This document shows positions 1 through 8,968 of a stretch of 64,000 nt of DNA, piece by piece. The stretch is from contig JAFDZP010000004.1 of the NCBI GenBank assembly GCA_018266835.1, forward strand, positions 124,001 through 188,000, read 5' to 3'. Each line of letters opens with the position of its first letter. The first letter of the stretch is position 1. The translations under genes were made by a program, and so were the position numbers. A model generated the notes under the pieces. That model saw only the letters and a list, made by a program, of their open reading frames with translations, had not been told where the DNA came from and did not search any database. This DNA comes from Bacteroidota bacterium. Its GTDB lineage: Bacteria > Bacteroidota > Ignavibacteria > Tepidaquicellales > Tepidaquicellaceae.

Positions 1-1561
1 TCATCTGAATTATTTTCGCAATATCCTGCGGAAGCAATTCGGGATTTATAGAGAGCATCAAAGCAACTACGCCGGCAGTGTGTGGAGTAGCTGAAGATGT
101 TCCAAGAAAAGGAGAGCCATAACCGGTTCCTGATAATACATAGCATGCAAGGGTACCGTCCCCCGGAGCAGCAACATCAGGTTTTAATAAACCCATCGAG
201 TCCGGAACTTCAATAGGCGCTACTCTGCTGTAAGGATAATCTTTGTGAGCGCTGTCTATTGGGAAAGTATAGCTTCCCCATAGGCTCCAGTTTCCCCATG
301 TAGTTGGACCGTAAGGTGATGTTGAATGTATCAGTCCCGTACTCACATCTATGTTGGCAGTTCCAATTACTCCTCCTATTCCTCCTCTTTTTAACTGGTC
401 TGGATGAAGCCATGGCGGAGGACAATTTCCTGCAGTGGAAATATTATTTGGTATACCACGAATATTTGCGTCGTTGCTTGTTGAGTTTGTATGCATCACA
501 CCTGCTGCAAGAGATATATCTGTTACAAGTCTGAATTGAGAATAATTTGGCGGGTCAGTTGGCGAACCCCACTTCCAGCTCAATGAGCTGGTGATAACAT
601 CTGCGCCCATTAATAAAGCGTATTGAAATCCGAGCCATTGATTTGCCTGTGTGCCTCCGTTAGTTCCGTCGTTTCTCATTATAATACATTTTGCCTCAGG
701 CGCTACACCAGTTTGTGTTCCCATTGTACCATCACCAATTATCTGGCTTAATGTTGCTGTGCCATGGTCATTAGTTGCAGGGTTGTTTGTATTGGTAGCA
801 AAGTTCCATCCGATAAAATCATCAACTTTTCCGTTTCCGTCATCATCGATGCCGTTTACATCTCCCGCATCAAACGCAGAAGTTGTTCCCGTTCCCCAGA
901 TAACAGTCATACCATTATGATTTGCGTCTTCACCTAGATTCTGATAAACACCTTTTACGAGGTCGGGGTGCCTCCACCAGAATCCGTTATCAACATTTCC
1001 GACAAGAACACCCTTCCCTTTATTTCCTTCAGCCCAGCATAAATCAGCTTTCAAAAAAGGAATCCCCGGGTTAATTGTCATTGGATTTGCATTATTAGTA
1101 TTAAAAGGAATTCGCGGAGTGACTACATCAGTTAACTCTTCAGTCGGAGTAGGGTAATCATAATAAATCATGCTCACTTCGTTAAACTTTGTCAGCTCAA
1201 GAATAGCGTCTCGATTTGATGTTGTCACTATAGCATTGCTAACCCATAATACTTCATAATTCTGAACAGCATTCATTGACTTTTGCATGTTCAGGAAAGA
1301 TTTAACATTTGCCTGATGATGCTCAGCATATTGCTGCAGTCTTTCGATTACAATTTTTCTTCTCTCATTTCGGGGAGTATCATAAGGTATATCTGCAAAA
1401 TCCTGTAAAGTAAGATGGCTGTCAAACAAAACATAAACCGGAATAAATTCAGATTCCGTCGATTGATTCATTTTTTGCTGAAGCGAAGGGGAGATTTTGG
1501 GATTTGCCCAAAGAGGGCAGAAAAATCCTGTAAGTAAAATTAATACAATTAATTTACTCAT
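1..1561 (-). CDS. Subtilisin-like S8 serine peptidase, secreted, C-terminus cut by window edge
   Basis: The frame is open from an ATG at 1561-1559 to the window edge, so about 520 N-terminal residues are visible. It starts with a signal peptide (Lys then a hydrophobic run ending near WA). The S8 catalytic triad can be placed: Asp191 in VGNVDNGF, His266 in NDHGTAT, and Ser489 in GTSSATPHTAG. The roughly 130 residues between the signal peptide and the catalytic domain resemble an inhibitor-type propeptide (inference). The spacing from His to Ser is longer than in subtilisin, which implies an insert. The family hydrolyses proteins outside the cytoplasm. The missing C-terminus may carry a sorting domain like the other exported proteins here, but this cannot be seen. 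It is transcribed away from the metal cluster that starts at 1732. Confidence 0.95.
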   Translation of the reverse strand, partial: MSKLIVLILLTGFFCPLWANPKISPSLQQKMNQSTESEFIPVYVLFDSHLTLQDFADIPYDTPRNERRKIVIERLQQYAEHHQANVKSFLNMQKSMNAVQNYEVLWVSNAIVTTSNRDAILELTKFNEVSMIYYDYPTPTEELTDVVTPRIPFNTNNANPMTINPGIPFLKADLCWAEGNKGKGVLVGNVDNGFWWRHPDLVKGVYQNLGEDANHNGMTVIWGTGTTSAFDAGDVNGIDDDGNGKVDDFIGWNFATNTNNPATNDHGTATLSQIIGDGTMGTQTGVAPEAKCIIMRNDGTNGGTQANQWLGFQYALLMGADVITSSLSWKWGSPTDPPNYSQFRLVTDISLAAGVMHTNSTSNDANIRGIPNNISTAGNCPPPWLHPDQLKRGGIGGVIGTANIDVSTGLIHSTSPYGPTTWGNWSLWGSYTFPIDSAHKDYPYSRVAPIEVPDSMGLLKPDVAAPGDGTLACYVLSGTGYGSPFLGTSSATPHTAGVVALMLSINPELLPQDIAKIIQM

Positions 1562-1731
1562 ACTTGAAAAATTTAAGTTGAGTGGATTAATTAAACATAC
1601 AGGTATTTATTTTTTTAAGCAATATCCTTAAAAATTTCATAGGTAAATGTGCTATTTTGCGGTGTATTCAAATTATAGTATAATAATAATTTTTTAAAAG
1701 GAGTATATTTTATTATTCTTTTTAATATAGA

Positions 1732-2322
1732 ATGTACGGCATGTATAATCTTTCAATAAAAAATATGGTCTGCGCGCGCTGCGTAAAAGTTGTCAGGGAT
1801 GAGTTAACAGGTCTGGGTTTAAATATTACTGAAGTCAATCTTGGAAATGTTACACTTGATAAAAAACCTTCAGCTTCACAGTTAACAAAAATTTCCAATG
1901 TATTAGAGCAAAACGGATTTGAACTTCTTGACGAAAAAGGCGCAAAGACTATTGAGCAGATCAAAAATTTAATTATTGAATCTGTTCATTACAATAAAGG
2001 AGATAAGAAGGAAACAGAAAATTTCTCTTCCTATATTTCAAAAAAACTTAATCTGGATTATAATTATTTAAGCAGCCTGTTTTCATCAATTGAAGGAATA
2101 ACTATTGAAAAATTTACCATACTTCAAAAAATAGAAAAAGTGAAAGAGCTTCTTGTTTATGATGAGCTTTCACTGGGGGAAATTGCATTCAATCTCGGCT
2201 ACAGTAGTGTGCAGCATTTATCTAATCAGTTTAAAAGCGTAACAGGAATAACACCTTCTCAGTTCAAACAAACCCACTCAAAATCTTTATCGGCGCGTAA
2301 ACCGCTGGATAAGATTTCATAA
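1732..2322 (+). CDS. AraC-family regulator with N-terminal HMA-like metal-binding domain
   Basis: This 196-residue protein has two parts. Residues 1-70 resemble a heavy-metal-associated (HMA) ferredoxin fold, with the Cys pair in NMVCARC placed as in the GMxCxxC loop of copper chaperones. Residues 100-185 are an AraC/XylS DNA-binding domain with two helix-turn-helices (LGEIAFNLGYSSVQHLSNQFK, then TGITPSQFK). I infer a one-component metal sensor, copper or another soft metal being the first guess. It is followed at 120 bp by an HMA membrane protein and a His/Met-rich outer-membrane protein on the same strand, which it probably regulates. An alternative ATG lies at 1741. The family architecture is recognised; the metal is not shown by sequence. 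Confidence 0.85.
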   Translation: MYGMYNLSIKNMVCARCVKVVRDELTGLGLNITEVNLGNVTLDKKPSASQLTKISNVLEQNGFELLDEKGAKTIEQIKNLIIESVHYNKGDKKETENFSSYISKKLNLDYNYLSSLFSSIEGITIEKFTILQKIEKVKELLVYDELSLGEIAFNLGYSSVQHLSNQFKSVTGITPSQFKQTHSKSLSARKPLDKIS

Positions 2323-2442
2323 ATATCCTTAAAATCCTTCCTTAAAATTTTATAAATCATTTTCGGAATTATGTAACGGACTTTCATTGCAGTCTTCATA
2401 ATTTTGTATAGTTAAGATTATTTATAAAATTTAAAATCTAAT

Positions 2443-3219
2443 ATGAAACACAGTTATAAAATTACAGGAATGCACTGTGAAGCGTGTGTAGGAAAAGTGC
2501 AGAAAGCAATTGTGCAAATCCCTGATGTCGAAAATGTTGTGGTAACTCTCAATCCTCAGCAGGCAGTTGTTACGATGAGAAAGCACATTGAAACAAAGAA
2601 ATTAAACGAAGCTATAAAAAGCGCTGGCAAGTATTCACTCGAAGAAATGCATGAATCTCATTCAGTTATTCATACAGAAATTCATTCAGATTCAAATAAG
2701 CCTTTGAATCCTTTTGCAGCAGTTGAAGAAGAGAAAAGCAAACTCACTACTTTCACTCCGTTAATAGTTATTTTTATTTACTTAATGGGATTCGTAATTC
2801 TTTCAGCAGTTAACAAAGGTGAGTTCAAACTGATGCATGAAATGAATAATTTCATGGGAGGATTTTTTATAATCTTCTCGTTTTTCAAATTCCTGAACCT
2901 TTCAGGATTTGCAGATGCTTACTCGACTTATGACGTGATTGCAAAAAAATGGAGAGGATATGGATTTATTTATCCGTTCATTGAGCTTGGATTAGGTGTC
3001 AGCTATTTATTCCACACGTTTCCGCAAACTACTAACATAATTACTTTGTTGGTAATGAGTATAAGCTCCATTGGAGTGATACAAAGCGTTCTTAAGAAAA
3101 ATAAAATTCAATGCGCATGTCTTGGAACTGTTTTTAATTTACCGATGACAACGATAACAATAATAGAAGACTTACTGATGGTTATAATGGCTGTAGTAAT
3201 GTTAATTTTTTTAAACTAA
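2443..3219 (+). CDS. HMA domain fused to a four-helix MauE/DoxX-like membrane protein
   Basis: Residues 1-65 form an HMA domain with the canonical metal loop GMHCEAC. A polar His-rich linker follows (HESHSVIHTEIHS), and then four hydrophobic segments between about residues 105 and 258. The membrane part resembles MauE/DoxX-type redox-associated proteins, with a Cys pair in IQCACLG before the last helix. The likely role is transfer of a metal ion or of reducing equivalents at the inner membrane (inference). It sits 18 bp upstream of the outer-membrane barrel gene, so the two are probably cotranscribed under the AraC-HMA regulator. It has no P-type ATPase motifs (no DKTGT), so it is not itself a CopA pump. 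Confidence 0.8.
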   Translation: MKHSYKITGMHCEACVGKVQKAIVQIPDVENVVVTLNPQQAVVTMRKHIETKKLNEAIKSAGKYSLEEMHESHSVIHTEIHSDSNKPLNPFAAVEEEKSKLTTFTPLIVIFIYLMGFVILSAVNKGEFKLMHEMNNFMGGFFIIFSFFKFLNLSGFADAYSTYDVIAKKWRGYGFIYPFIELGLGVSYLFHTFPQTTNIITLLVMSISSIGVIQSVLKKNKIQCACLGTVFNLPMTTITIIEDLLMVIMAVVMLIFLN

Positions 3220-3237
3220 AATTTTTTAATTATAAAA

Positions 3238-4746
3238 ATGAAATCAATAAAAATAATTTTCGCATTAACTTTATTAGTTCTTTTAACAAATACATCTTTT
3301 GCTCAGCACCATCATCACGATGACGATACAACTAAAACAAAGAAAGATACAATGGATATGAAGATGCCAAATGAAACACCTGAAAACATGAGTGATTCGA
3401 ATAAGCATGACCACTCAAAAATGAATATGGATGGAGAAATGAATATGTCCGATTCCACAATGAATTCTTTTATGAACTCTTCGGAAAATCCTTCCATGAA
3501 TAACCATGATATGCATTTGCACGGAAATATGGATGATATGGCAATGTCACATTCGTATTCACTCAGTCTGCCAATGAACAGGAACGGTTCGGGAACAGGA
3601 TGGCTGCCCGATGCATCACCTATGTACGGTTATATGGTTCACTCAAATAACTGGATGCTTATGTTTCACGGGGGAGTATTTTTAAGATATACGAGTACTA
3701 ATATAAACAATGAAGGTAAAGGAGGGGCGAGCATGTTCGATGCGCCGAACTGGTTCATGGGAATGGCTCAGAGAAAAATCGGTGCAGACGGATTAATAAA
3801 ATTCGGACTGATGATGTCATTGGATAGATTAACTGAAAGGGGAGACGGATATCCTTTACTGTTCCAGTCAGGTGAAACATGGCAAGGAAATCCGTTGGTG
3901 AACAGGCAGCATCCGCATGATTTGTTTTCAGAGTTGAGTATTGCATACACTCAAAGATTGAGTAAAGATGTTGATGTAACAGGGTACTTCGGTTATCCCG
4001 GCGAGCCTGCGTTGGGTCCCGTTGCATTTATGCACAGAGTATCGGCAGGAAATAATCCCGATGCGCCGCTTTCACATCACTGGCAGGATGCAACACATAT
4101 TACGTTTGGTGTTGGTACATTTGGAGTGCGGTATAATATATTTAAAATAGAAGGTTCTATTTTTAATGGAAAGGAACCTGATGAGAACAGGTATAATTTT
4201 GATAAAGGTGAATTTAATTCATACAGTTACAGAGTGTCCGTTAATCCCGACAGAAATTTTGCGCTGCAGTTTTCGCAGGGATTTATAAAAGCTCCCGAAG
4301 CATTAGAGCCTGAAGTAGATGTAACCAGAACGACGGCTTCAGTAACACACAGTTACAATTTTACAAAGACCTCGAATCTGAACACAACTATTGCATGGGG
4401 AATGAACGATAAGAAAAGCGGTGAAGGTGATAATCATAAAGAGCATTCTTTGCTGCTTGAAAGTAATTATGAAATTAACAAAGCAAATTTATACGGTAGA
4501 TATGAGTTTGTTGAAAAGGATGCAGAGGAGCTTGCGCTTTCAGGATTTGAACACGGAAGAAAATTCAGTATAAATGCTTTTACACTTGGGACAAATTACA
4601 AAATTGGAAATGCGGTCGGAGCGGATGTTTCGTTAGGGCTTCAGGGAAGTTTGTATTTTATACCGTCGGATCTGGAAACTTACTATGGAAAGAATCCGGT
4701 TTCGGCTCAGATTTATCTTAAGTTATCTCCTATGTTAATGAAATAG
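3238..4746 (+). CDS. Outer-membrane beta-barrel-like protein with His/Met-rich N-terminal tail
   Basis: This 502-residue protein has a signal peptide ending TSFAQ and then about 95 residues very rich in His, Met, Asp and Ser, beginning HHHHDDD. These are the usual ligands of copper, silver and zinc in extracytoplasmic metal proteins. From about residue 110 the sequence alternates polar and aromatic residues with repeated short Gly/Asn turns, as in an outer-membrane beta barrel, and it ends in an aliphatic strand. I recognise the general type (barrel proteins of copper loci in Bacteroidetes) but cannot assign a family with certainty. Context with two HMA proteins suggests metal capture or efflux across the outer membrane. 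It is the last gene of the cluster. Confidence 0.75.
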   Translation: MKSIKIIFALTLLVLLTNTSFAQHHHHDDDTTKTKKDTMDMKMPNETPENMSDSNKHDHSKMNMDGEMNMSDSTMNSFMNSSENPSMNNHDMHLHGNMDDMAMSHSYSLSLPMNRNGSGTGWLPDASPMYGYMVHSNNWMLMFHGGVFLRYTSTNINNEGKGGASMFDAPNWFMGMAQRKIGADGLIKFGLMMSLDRLTERGDGYPLLFQSGETWQGNPLVNRQHPHDLFSELSIAYTQRLSKDVDVTGYFGYPGEPALGPVAFMHRVSAGNNPDAPLSHHWQDATHITFGVGTFGVRYNIFKIEGSIFNGKEPDENRYNFDKGEFNSYSYRVSVNPDRNFALQFSQGFIKAPEALEPEVDVTRTTASVTHSYNFTKTSNLNTTIAWGMNDKKSGEGDNHKEHSLLLESNYEINKANLYGRYEFVEKDAEELALSGFEHGRKFSINAFTLGTNYKIGNAVGADVSLGLQGSLYFIPSDLETYYGKNPVSAQIYLKLSPMLMK

Positions 4747-4849
4747 CATAGTATCTATAAGAGGCAATAGGAAAACCAAAATCTTGTGTAATTTTATGTA
4801 AATGGTTAGAATATATCAAATAAACAACTAATAAAACAATAATTTGTTG

Positions 4850-4875
4850 AAAACTTACGATGGGGCGTAAGTTTT
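4850..4875. repeat. Palindrome AAAACTTACG-n6-CGTAAGTTTT, copy 1
   Basis: A perfect 10-bp inverted repeat with a 6-bp loop lies in the spacer before tRNA-Asp. The same arms recur at 23625-23650 with a different loop. The GTTTTGG tail could let it act as the terminator of the metal cluster, but the T run is weak. Confidence 0.7.
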
Positions 4876-4983
4876 GGTATAAGATTTTACAAGAAGTTAG
4901 TCTCACTTAAAAAATAAGCATATACCCCCAAAATCTCCATTGCAAAAGTCGTAAAAACTGACTAATTTAGAGATTACACCAAT

Positions 4984-5060
4984 GGAGTCGTAGTTCAGTT
5001 GGTTAGAACGCCTGACTGTCACTCAGGAGGTCGCGAGTTCGAGTCTCGTCGATTCCGCCA
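4984..5060 (+). tRNA. tRNA-Asp (anticodon GTC)
   Basis: A complete cloverleaf can be drawn. The acceptor stem pairs GGAGTCG with CGATTCC. The D arm contains AGTTCAGTTGGTTAGAA. The anticodon stem CCTGA/TCAGG encloses loop CTGTCAC with anticodon GTC at 5018-5020. The T arm carries GTTCGAGTC. The 3' CCA is encoded, unlike the tRNA-Val in this window. It appears as a single-gene unit with its own terminator. Confidence 0.97.
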
Positions 5061-5072
5061 AGCTAAAAAGTT

Positions 5073-5103
5073 AAAACCCGGAAGGCTTTCGGGTTTTCTT
5101 TTT
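5073..5103 (+). terminator. Rho-independent terminator of tRNA-Asp
   Basis: The stem AAAACCCG/CGGGTTTT is followed by CTTTTTTAT, 13 bp after the tRNA 3' end. Confidence 0.85.
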
Positions 5104-5146
5104 TATACTCTAAAGAGTTCAAATTCTTAACAAATATTGATTCACA

Positions 5147-6004
5147 TTGCTCTTACCAATCTCAGAAATAAAAGCGCGTCTGAAAAGAATAAAGCTTCTT
5201 GTGTCAGATGTTGACGGAACGCTGGTAAACAATCAAAATCAAATCGGAGAGCTTGCAAAAGATTTAGTTGCCAAACTAAAGAAAAAAAATATCTTATTCT
5301 CTCTCGCTTCACAAAGAATTTATTCATCTTTAATTCCTATTGCTTCCAGTCTTGATATCGAAATTCCACTTATTTCTCTTAATGGAGCCTTAGTAAAGGG
5401 AAGAAACGGAACAGTGCTTAACAAATCTGTCATCAATCCAAAAACCGTTGCAAAAGCAATTACTCTTGCACAAAACTCTATGGTTCGCATCGCACTTTGC
5501 TATAATGATGAAATTATTTACACTGATGATAACTCAGTTCTAAAAGATTTTATGTCCCGAGTGGGAACAACATACCGTCTTGTAGATTCTTATGAAAATT
5601 ATATGGATGATGTGCTTGAAATTATTCTTATGGGTAACGACAAAGCTAACGTAAAGAGTATCATGAGCAAGATGAAATTTCCTTTCAATTTCTCTCTGAA
5701 GATAAAATACTACCGTTCCAACAGCATGAATAAAATTTACAATCTTGAAATATTGAGAAAAGGTGTTAGCAAAAAAACGGGATTGAAAGAATTAACCAAA
5801 TATCTTGGGGTGAAAAAAAATGAAGTCGTTGTTTTTGGGGACTGGTACAATGACCGAGATCTCTTTGATTTCGGTGGTTTAAATGTTGCCTTGAATAATG
5901 CGGTACCTGAACTAAAAGAAAAAGCAAATTATGTAACAGAGAAAACTAATGATGAAGATGGCGTAGGTCATTTTTTAAAATTAGTTTACGATTCTGTTTC
6001 TTAA
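5147..6004 (+). CDS. Cof-like HAD-IIB phosphatase
   Basis: This 285-residue protein starts at TTG 5147; no ATG lies near the first motif. HAD motif I is VSDVDGTLV, with the nucleophile and acid/base Asp pair near residues 21-23. Motif II is LASQR, a Lys lies near residue 200, and motif IV is GDWYNDRDLF. The large cap inserted between motifs II and III marks it as a type IIB (Cof/YidA-like) phosphatase of sugar phosphates or small phosphorylated metabolites. The substrate cannot be told. The methyltransferase gene follows at 14 bp, so the two probably form an operon with the formiminotransferase-cyclodeaminase gene. Confidence 0.88.
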   Translation: MLLPISEIKARLKRIKLLVSDVDGTLVNNQNQIGELAKDLVAKLKKKNILFSLASQRIYSSLIPIASSLDIEIPLISLNGALVKGRNGTVLNKSVINPKTVAKAITLAQNSMVRIALCYNDEIIYTDDNSVLKDFMSRVGTTYRLVDSYENYMDDVLEIILMGNDKANVKSIMSKMKFPFNFSLKIKYYRSNSMNKIYNLEILRKGVSKKTGLKELTKYLGVKKNEVVVFGDWYNDRDLFDFGGLNVALNNAVPELKEKANYVTEKTNDEDGVGHFLKLVYDSVS

Positions 6005-6018
6005 CCTAACATCTTATA

Positions 6019-6744
6019 GTGGCTTCAAAAAATCATTACGATTCCTTAGCGCCATTCTACGATACCGTAATCGGTAAAAACAATTCTTCAAAAAAATTCT
6101 TACTTAATACTGCGAAAAAATATTTAAAGACAGGTTCAAAAATTCTTGAGCTCGGCTGCGGCACTGCTGAAAATCTTGCAGAGTTCAGCAGCAAATATTC
6201 TTTAACTGGTATTGATATTTCCGAAGGCATGCTTAAAGTTGCGTGCAAAAAAATCAAGAAAGCAAAATTTGTTCAGGGAGATATTTCAAACTTCAGTCTT
6301 GAGGAAAAGTTTGATATGATTTTTTGCGTGTATGATACAATAAATCATCTGGATAATTTTTATTCATGGATATCACTTTTTAAATGTGTCAGGAATCATT
6401 TGAATGAAGGCGGGATTTTTATTTTTGATTTTAATACTTTGTATAAACTGAATATATTATCGCAATCCGATATTTATCCTGAGTTTCCCGGCGAAGATAC
6501 ACTTCTCCTTAATGTAAAAAAAGAAACTAAAAATCTTTTTCATTGGGAGATAAAGTACTTCAAGCATGTTTCAGCGGCAAAATATGAATTAATAAAATCG
6601 GTGATTCCTGAATCAGGTTACGAAACCACAAAGATTTTATCTGAAGTAAAAAAGAATTTTACTTTATTAAATACTTATAACGAAAATTTCAAAAAGGCAG
6701 CAAAAAATTCTTTAAGAATATTTTGCGTAGTTAAACAAAAATAA
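6019..6744 (+). CDS. Class I SAM-dependent methyltransferase
   Basis: This 241-residue protein starts at GTG 6019. Motif I, which binds S-adenosylmethionine, is ILELGCGTAENL. GIDISEGML is the acidic loop after strand 2, and FDMIFCVYDTINHL is motif IV. The fold resembles the methyltransferase 11/25 groups. Nothing identifies the substrate. It lies between the HAD phosphatase and the bifunctional folate enzyme on the same strand with short spacers. Confidence 0.85.
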   Translation: MASKNHYDSLAPFYDTVIGKNNSSKKFLLNTAKKYLKTGSKILELGCGTAENLAEFSSKYSLTGIDISEGMLKVACKKIKKAKFVQGDISNFSLEEKFDMIFCVYDTINHLDNFYSWISLFKCVRNHLNEGGIFIFDFNTLYKLNILSQSDIYPEFPGEDTLLLNVKKETKNLFHWEIKYFKHVSAAKYELIKSVIPESGYETTKILSEVKKNFTLLNTYNENFKKAAKNSLRIFCVVKQK

Positions 6745-6760
6745 TCTAATTTTTATTTGT

Positions 6761-8377
6761 ATGAAAAAAATTATAGAGTGTGTCCCTAATATTTCAGAGG
6801 GAAGAGATGAAAAAATTATAAATGCATGCGCTGATGCAGTGCGAGCAGTTCCGGGAGTTACACTGCTAGATGTTGACCCGGGCAAATCAACCAACAGAAC
6901 TGTATTTACATTCGTTGGCGATCCCGATGCAGTAGTAGAAAGTGCGTTTCAGTTTGCAAAGAAGGCATATGAATTAATTGATATGACTAAGCACTCAGGC
7001 GAGCATCCGCGTATGGGAGCAGTGGACGTTGTGCCTTTCGTTCCCGTTGCCAATGTTACCACTGAAGAATGTGTTGAGTGCGCAAAAAGATTCGGTGAGC
7101 GCGTGGGAAAAGAACTTAACGTTCCTATTTATCTATACGAAGAAGCCTCGAACAATCCCGACAGAAAGATGCTTAAGCAAATCCGTCAGGGTGAGTACGA
7201 AGGCATCAAAGACAAAATTTATAAACCCGAGTGGAAACCGGATTTCGGTCCGCAGGAGTTTATTCCCAAATCAGGCGCAACTGTTACAGGCGCAAGATTT
7301 TTTTTAATAGCATACAATGTTAATATACTCGGCACAAAAGAGCAGGCGCATAAAATTGCGCTGAATGTCCGCGAGCAGGGAAGAAGCGCTGATGAACCGG
7401 GAAGATTGAAAGCCGTCAAGGGTATCGGATGGTATGTTACTGAGTACAACATGGCGCAGGTCTCAATGAATCTTGATAACTATAAAATCACTCCGCCTCA
7501 TATTGCATTCGAAGAGTGCGCTGCCGATGCAAGAAAAATGCATCTTGCAGTTGCAGGTTCTGAGCTTATCGGACTCATTCCGCTTGAAGCAATGCTCATG
7601 GCTGCCGATTATTATATAGAGAAAGAAAATTTATTTTTAGTAGATGAAGCGCAGAAGATAAGATTAGTAATTGAGCGTCTGGGACTTTCATCCATCTCTC
7701 CGTTCATTCCTGAAAAAAGAATTATTGAGTACATGATAAAAGAAGAAGGCGCAGAGCCCCTTGCTTCTTTAACAGTAAGAAATTTTGTTGAGCTTGTCGG
7801 CGCGCGTACATCTGCACCGGGCGGCGGAAGCGTCTCTGCTCTGATTGCTTCGATGGGTGCAGCGCTTGGAGCAATGGTAGGCTGGATGACTTATGGTAAT
7901 AAAAAGTTCGAGCATTTAGATGCTACAATGAGAAAACTCATAGGACCGCTTCATTATAAAATGAAAGAGCTTATTCCGTTGATTGATGCCGATACAAATG
8001 CATTCAATGATTACATGCTTGCAATGAAAATGCCTAATAAAACTAAAGAAGAGCAAAAAGTGCGTCATGCAAAAATGCAGGAAGGACTGAAGAAAGCTAT
8101 CACAGTTCCGTTCTCAGTAATGACAATTTCTGATTCGTGCTGGGAATATATGATTAAAATGGCGAAGGATGGGAATATTTCTTCTGCAAGTGATCTGGAA
8201 GTCGGTGCTAAATCTCTGGAGACAGGTATATGGGGTGCTTATAAAAATGTTCTTATAAATCTGAACAACATTGATGACGAAGCTTACAAATCTGATATGA
8301 TTACAAAAGGTGAAGAGATTTTAAAAAATGCAGAGAAAAACTGTAAAAAAGTCTGCTCGATTTTAGAGAAGAGATAG
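6761..8377 (+). CDS. ftcD: Bifunctional glutamate formiminotransferase / formiminotetrahydrofolate cyclodeaminase
   Basis: This 538-residue protein starts IIECVPNISEGRD, the signature of formiminotransferase. Residues 1-180 are the N-terminal and about 181-300 the C-terminal formiminotransferase subdomains (GWYVTEYNMAQVSMNL). From about 335 it is a cyclodeaminase (TSAPGGGSVSALIASMGAAL). The first half moves the formimino group of N-formiminoglutamate to tetrahydrofolate; the second releases ammonia to give methenyl-tetrahydrofolate. Length matches the fused enzyme of animals and some bacteria. No histidine-degradation genes are in view, so the source of formiminoglutamate must be encoded elsewhere. 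Confidence 0.95.
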   Translation: MKKIIECVPNISEGRDEKIINACADAVRAVPGVTLLDVDPGKSTNRTVFTFVGDPDAVVESAFQFAKKAYELIDMTKHSGEHPRMGAVDVVPFVPVANVTTEECVECAKRFGERVGKELNVPIYLYEEASNNPDRKMLKQIRQGEYEGIKDKIYKPEWKPDFGPQEFIPKSGATVTGARFFLIAYNVNILGTKEQAHKIALNVREQGRSADEPGRLKAVKGIGWYVTEYNMAQVSMNLDNYKITPPHIAFEECAADARKMHLAVAGSELIGLIPLEAMLMAADYYIEKENLFLVDEAQKIRLVIERLGLSSISPFIPEKRIIEYMIKEEGAEPLASLTVRNFVELVGARTSAPGGGSVSALIASMGAALGAMVGWMTYGNKKFEHLDATMRKLIGPLHYKMKELIPLIDADTNAFNDYMLAMKMPNKTKEEQKVRHAKMQEGLKKAITVPFSVMTISDSCWEYMIKMAKDGNISSASDLEVGAKSLETGIWGAYKNVLINLNNIDDEAYKSDMITKGEEILKNAEKNCKKVCSILEKR

Positions 8378-8398
8378 TAAGAGATAGAAAGAAATAAA

Positions 8399-8965
8399 TT
8401 AAGCTCTATGTTCCTCTTTGTTTTTTTCTAGTATGGAGTTTACATTTTTCAGAATATCCTGAGACAGGTTTTCAACAAGCTCCAGATCTTTTTTAATTTC
8501 ATCAAAGCTTTCTGATTTATCGTCTGATATTTTTCTGAAATGATTCATTGAAATTCCCTGAATAGTTACAATAGGCAGTTTCAGTTCTTCACTTATAATT
8601 TCAAGAATTTCATTTTTCTTTTTTCTAAGATTATTCAGTTCGTCATTTGCTTTCTGAAGCTCAGTATTTTTTTCCTGTAGAAGTTTTGTTTCTTTTCGTG
8701 ACTGGTGAATGGTCAGAGCGTTATTAAGCTCTTCCGTTTTCGCCTTATTTTCCTGCAGAATTTTTTTGTGTTCAGAATCAGTAAAAGCTTTAAAGTACAC
8801 AAATGCATTTTTGGAATCTCCCGAATTTTTATAGCATAGTGAAATCAGCTTCAGGATTTCCGGTCCGCCTTCATCCGAATCTTCCAGTGGGAGAAGCATT
8901 TCAAGCGCTTCCGTAAACTTCTTTTTTTCAATAAGCCCTCTGGCTTTTTCCAGTTCAAGATACAT
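8399..8965 (-). CDS. Truncated histidine-kinase paralogue: coiled coil and DHp-like helices, no phospho-His, no ATPase domain
   Basis: This 188-residue protein starts 3 bp after the stop of the TPR histidine kinase. Residues 1-60 resemble TPR helices. Residues 85-180 align closely with the kinase's coiled coil and dimerisation region: EKNTELQKANDELNNLRKKKNEIL matches EKNAELFEINRQLIEVDKEKNDFL, and SEELKLPIVTI matches VHDLKNPLTNI. The kinase's phospho-accepting His382 corresponds here to Glu126. No N, G1 or G2 ATP-binding box follows, and the protein ends with EEHRA. The frame is open and intact, so it does not look like a decayed pseudogene. I infer a partner or inhibitor that pairs with the kinase through the coiled coil; a recent partial duplication is the alternative. 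Confidence 0.8.
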   Translation of the reverse strand: MYLELEKARGLIEKKKFTEALEMLLPLEDSDEGGPEILKLISLCYKNSGDSKNAFVYFKAFTDSEHKKILQENKAKTEELNNALTIHQSRKETKLLQEKNTELQKANDELNNLRKKKNEILEIISEELKLPIVTIQGISMNHFRKISDDKSESFDEIKKDLELVENLSQDILKNVNSILEKNKEEHRA

Positions 8966-8968
8966 AAA

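Noticed and set aside
304-920. Plus-strand frames at 304-534 and 651-920
   Set aside because: They are antisense to the subtilisin-like protease, whose catalytic triad is all in one minus-strand frame.
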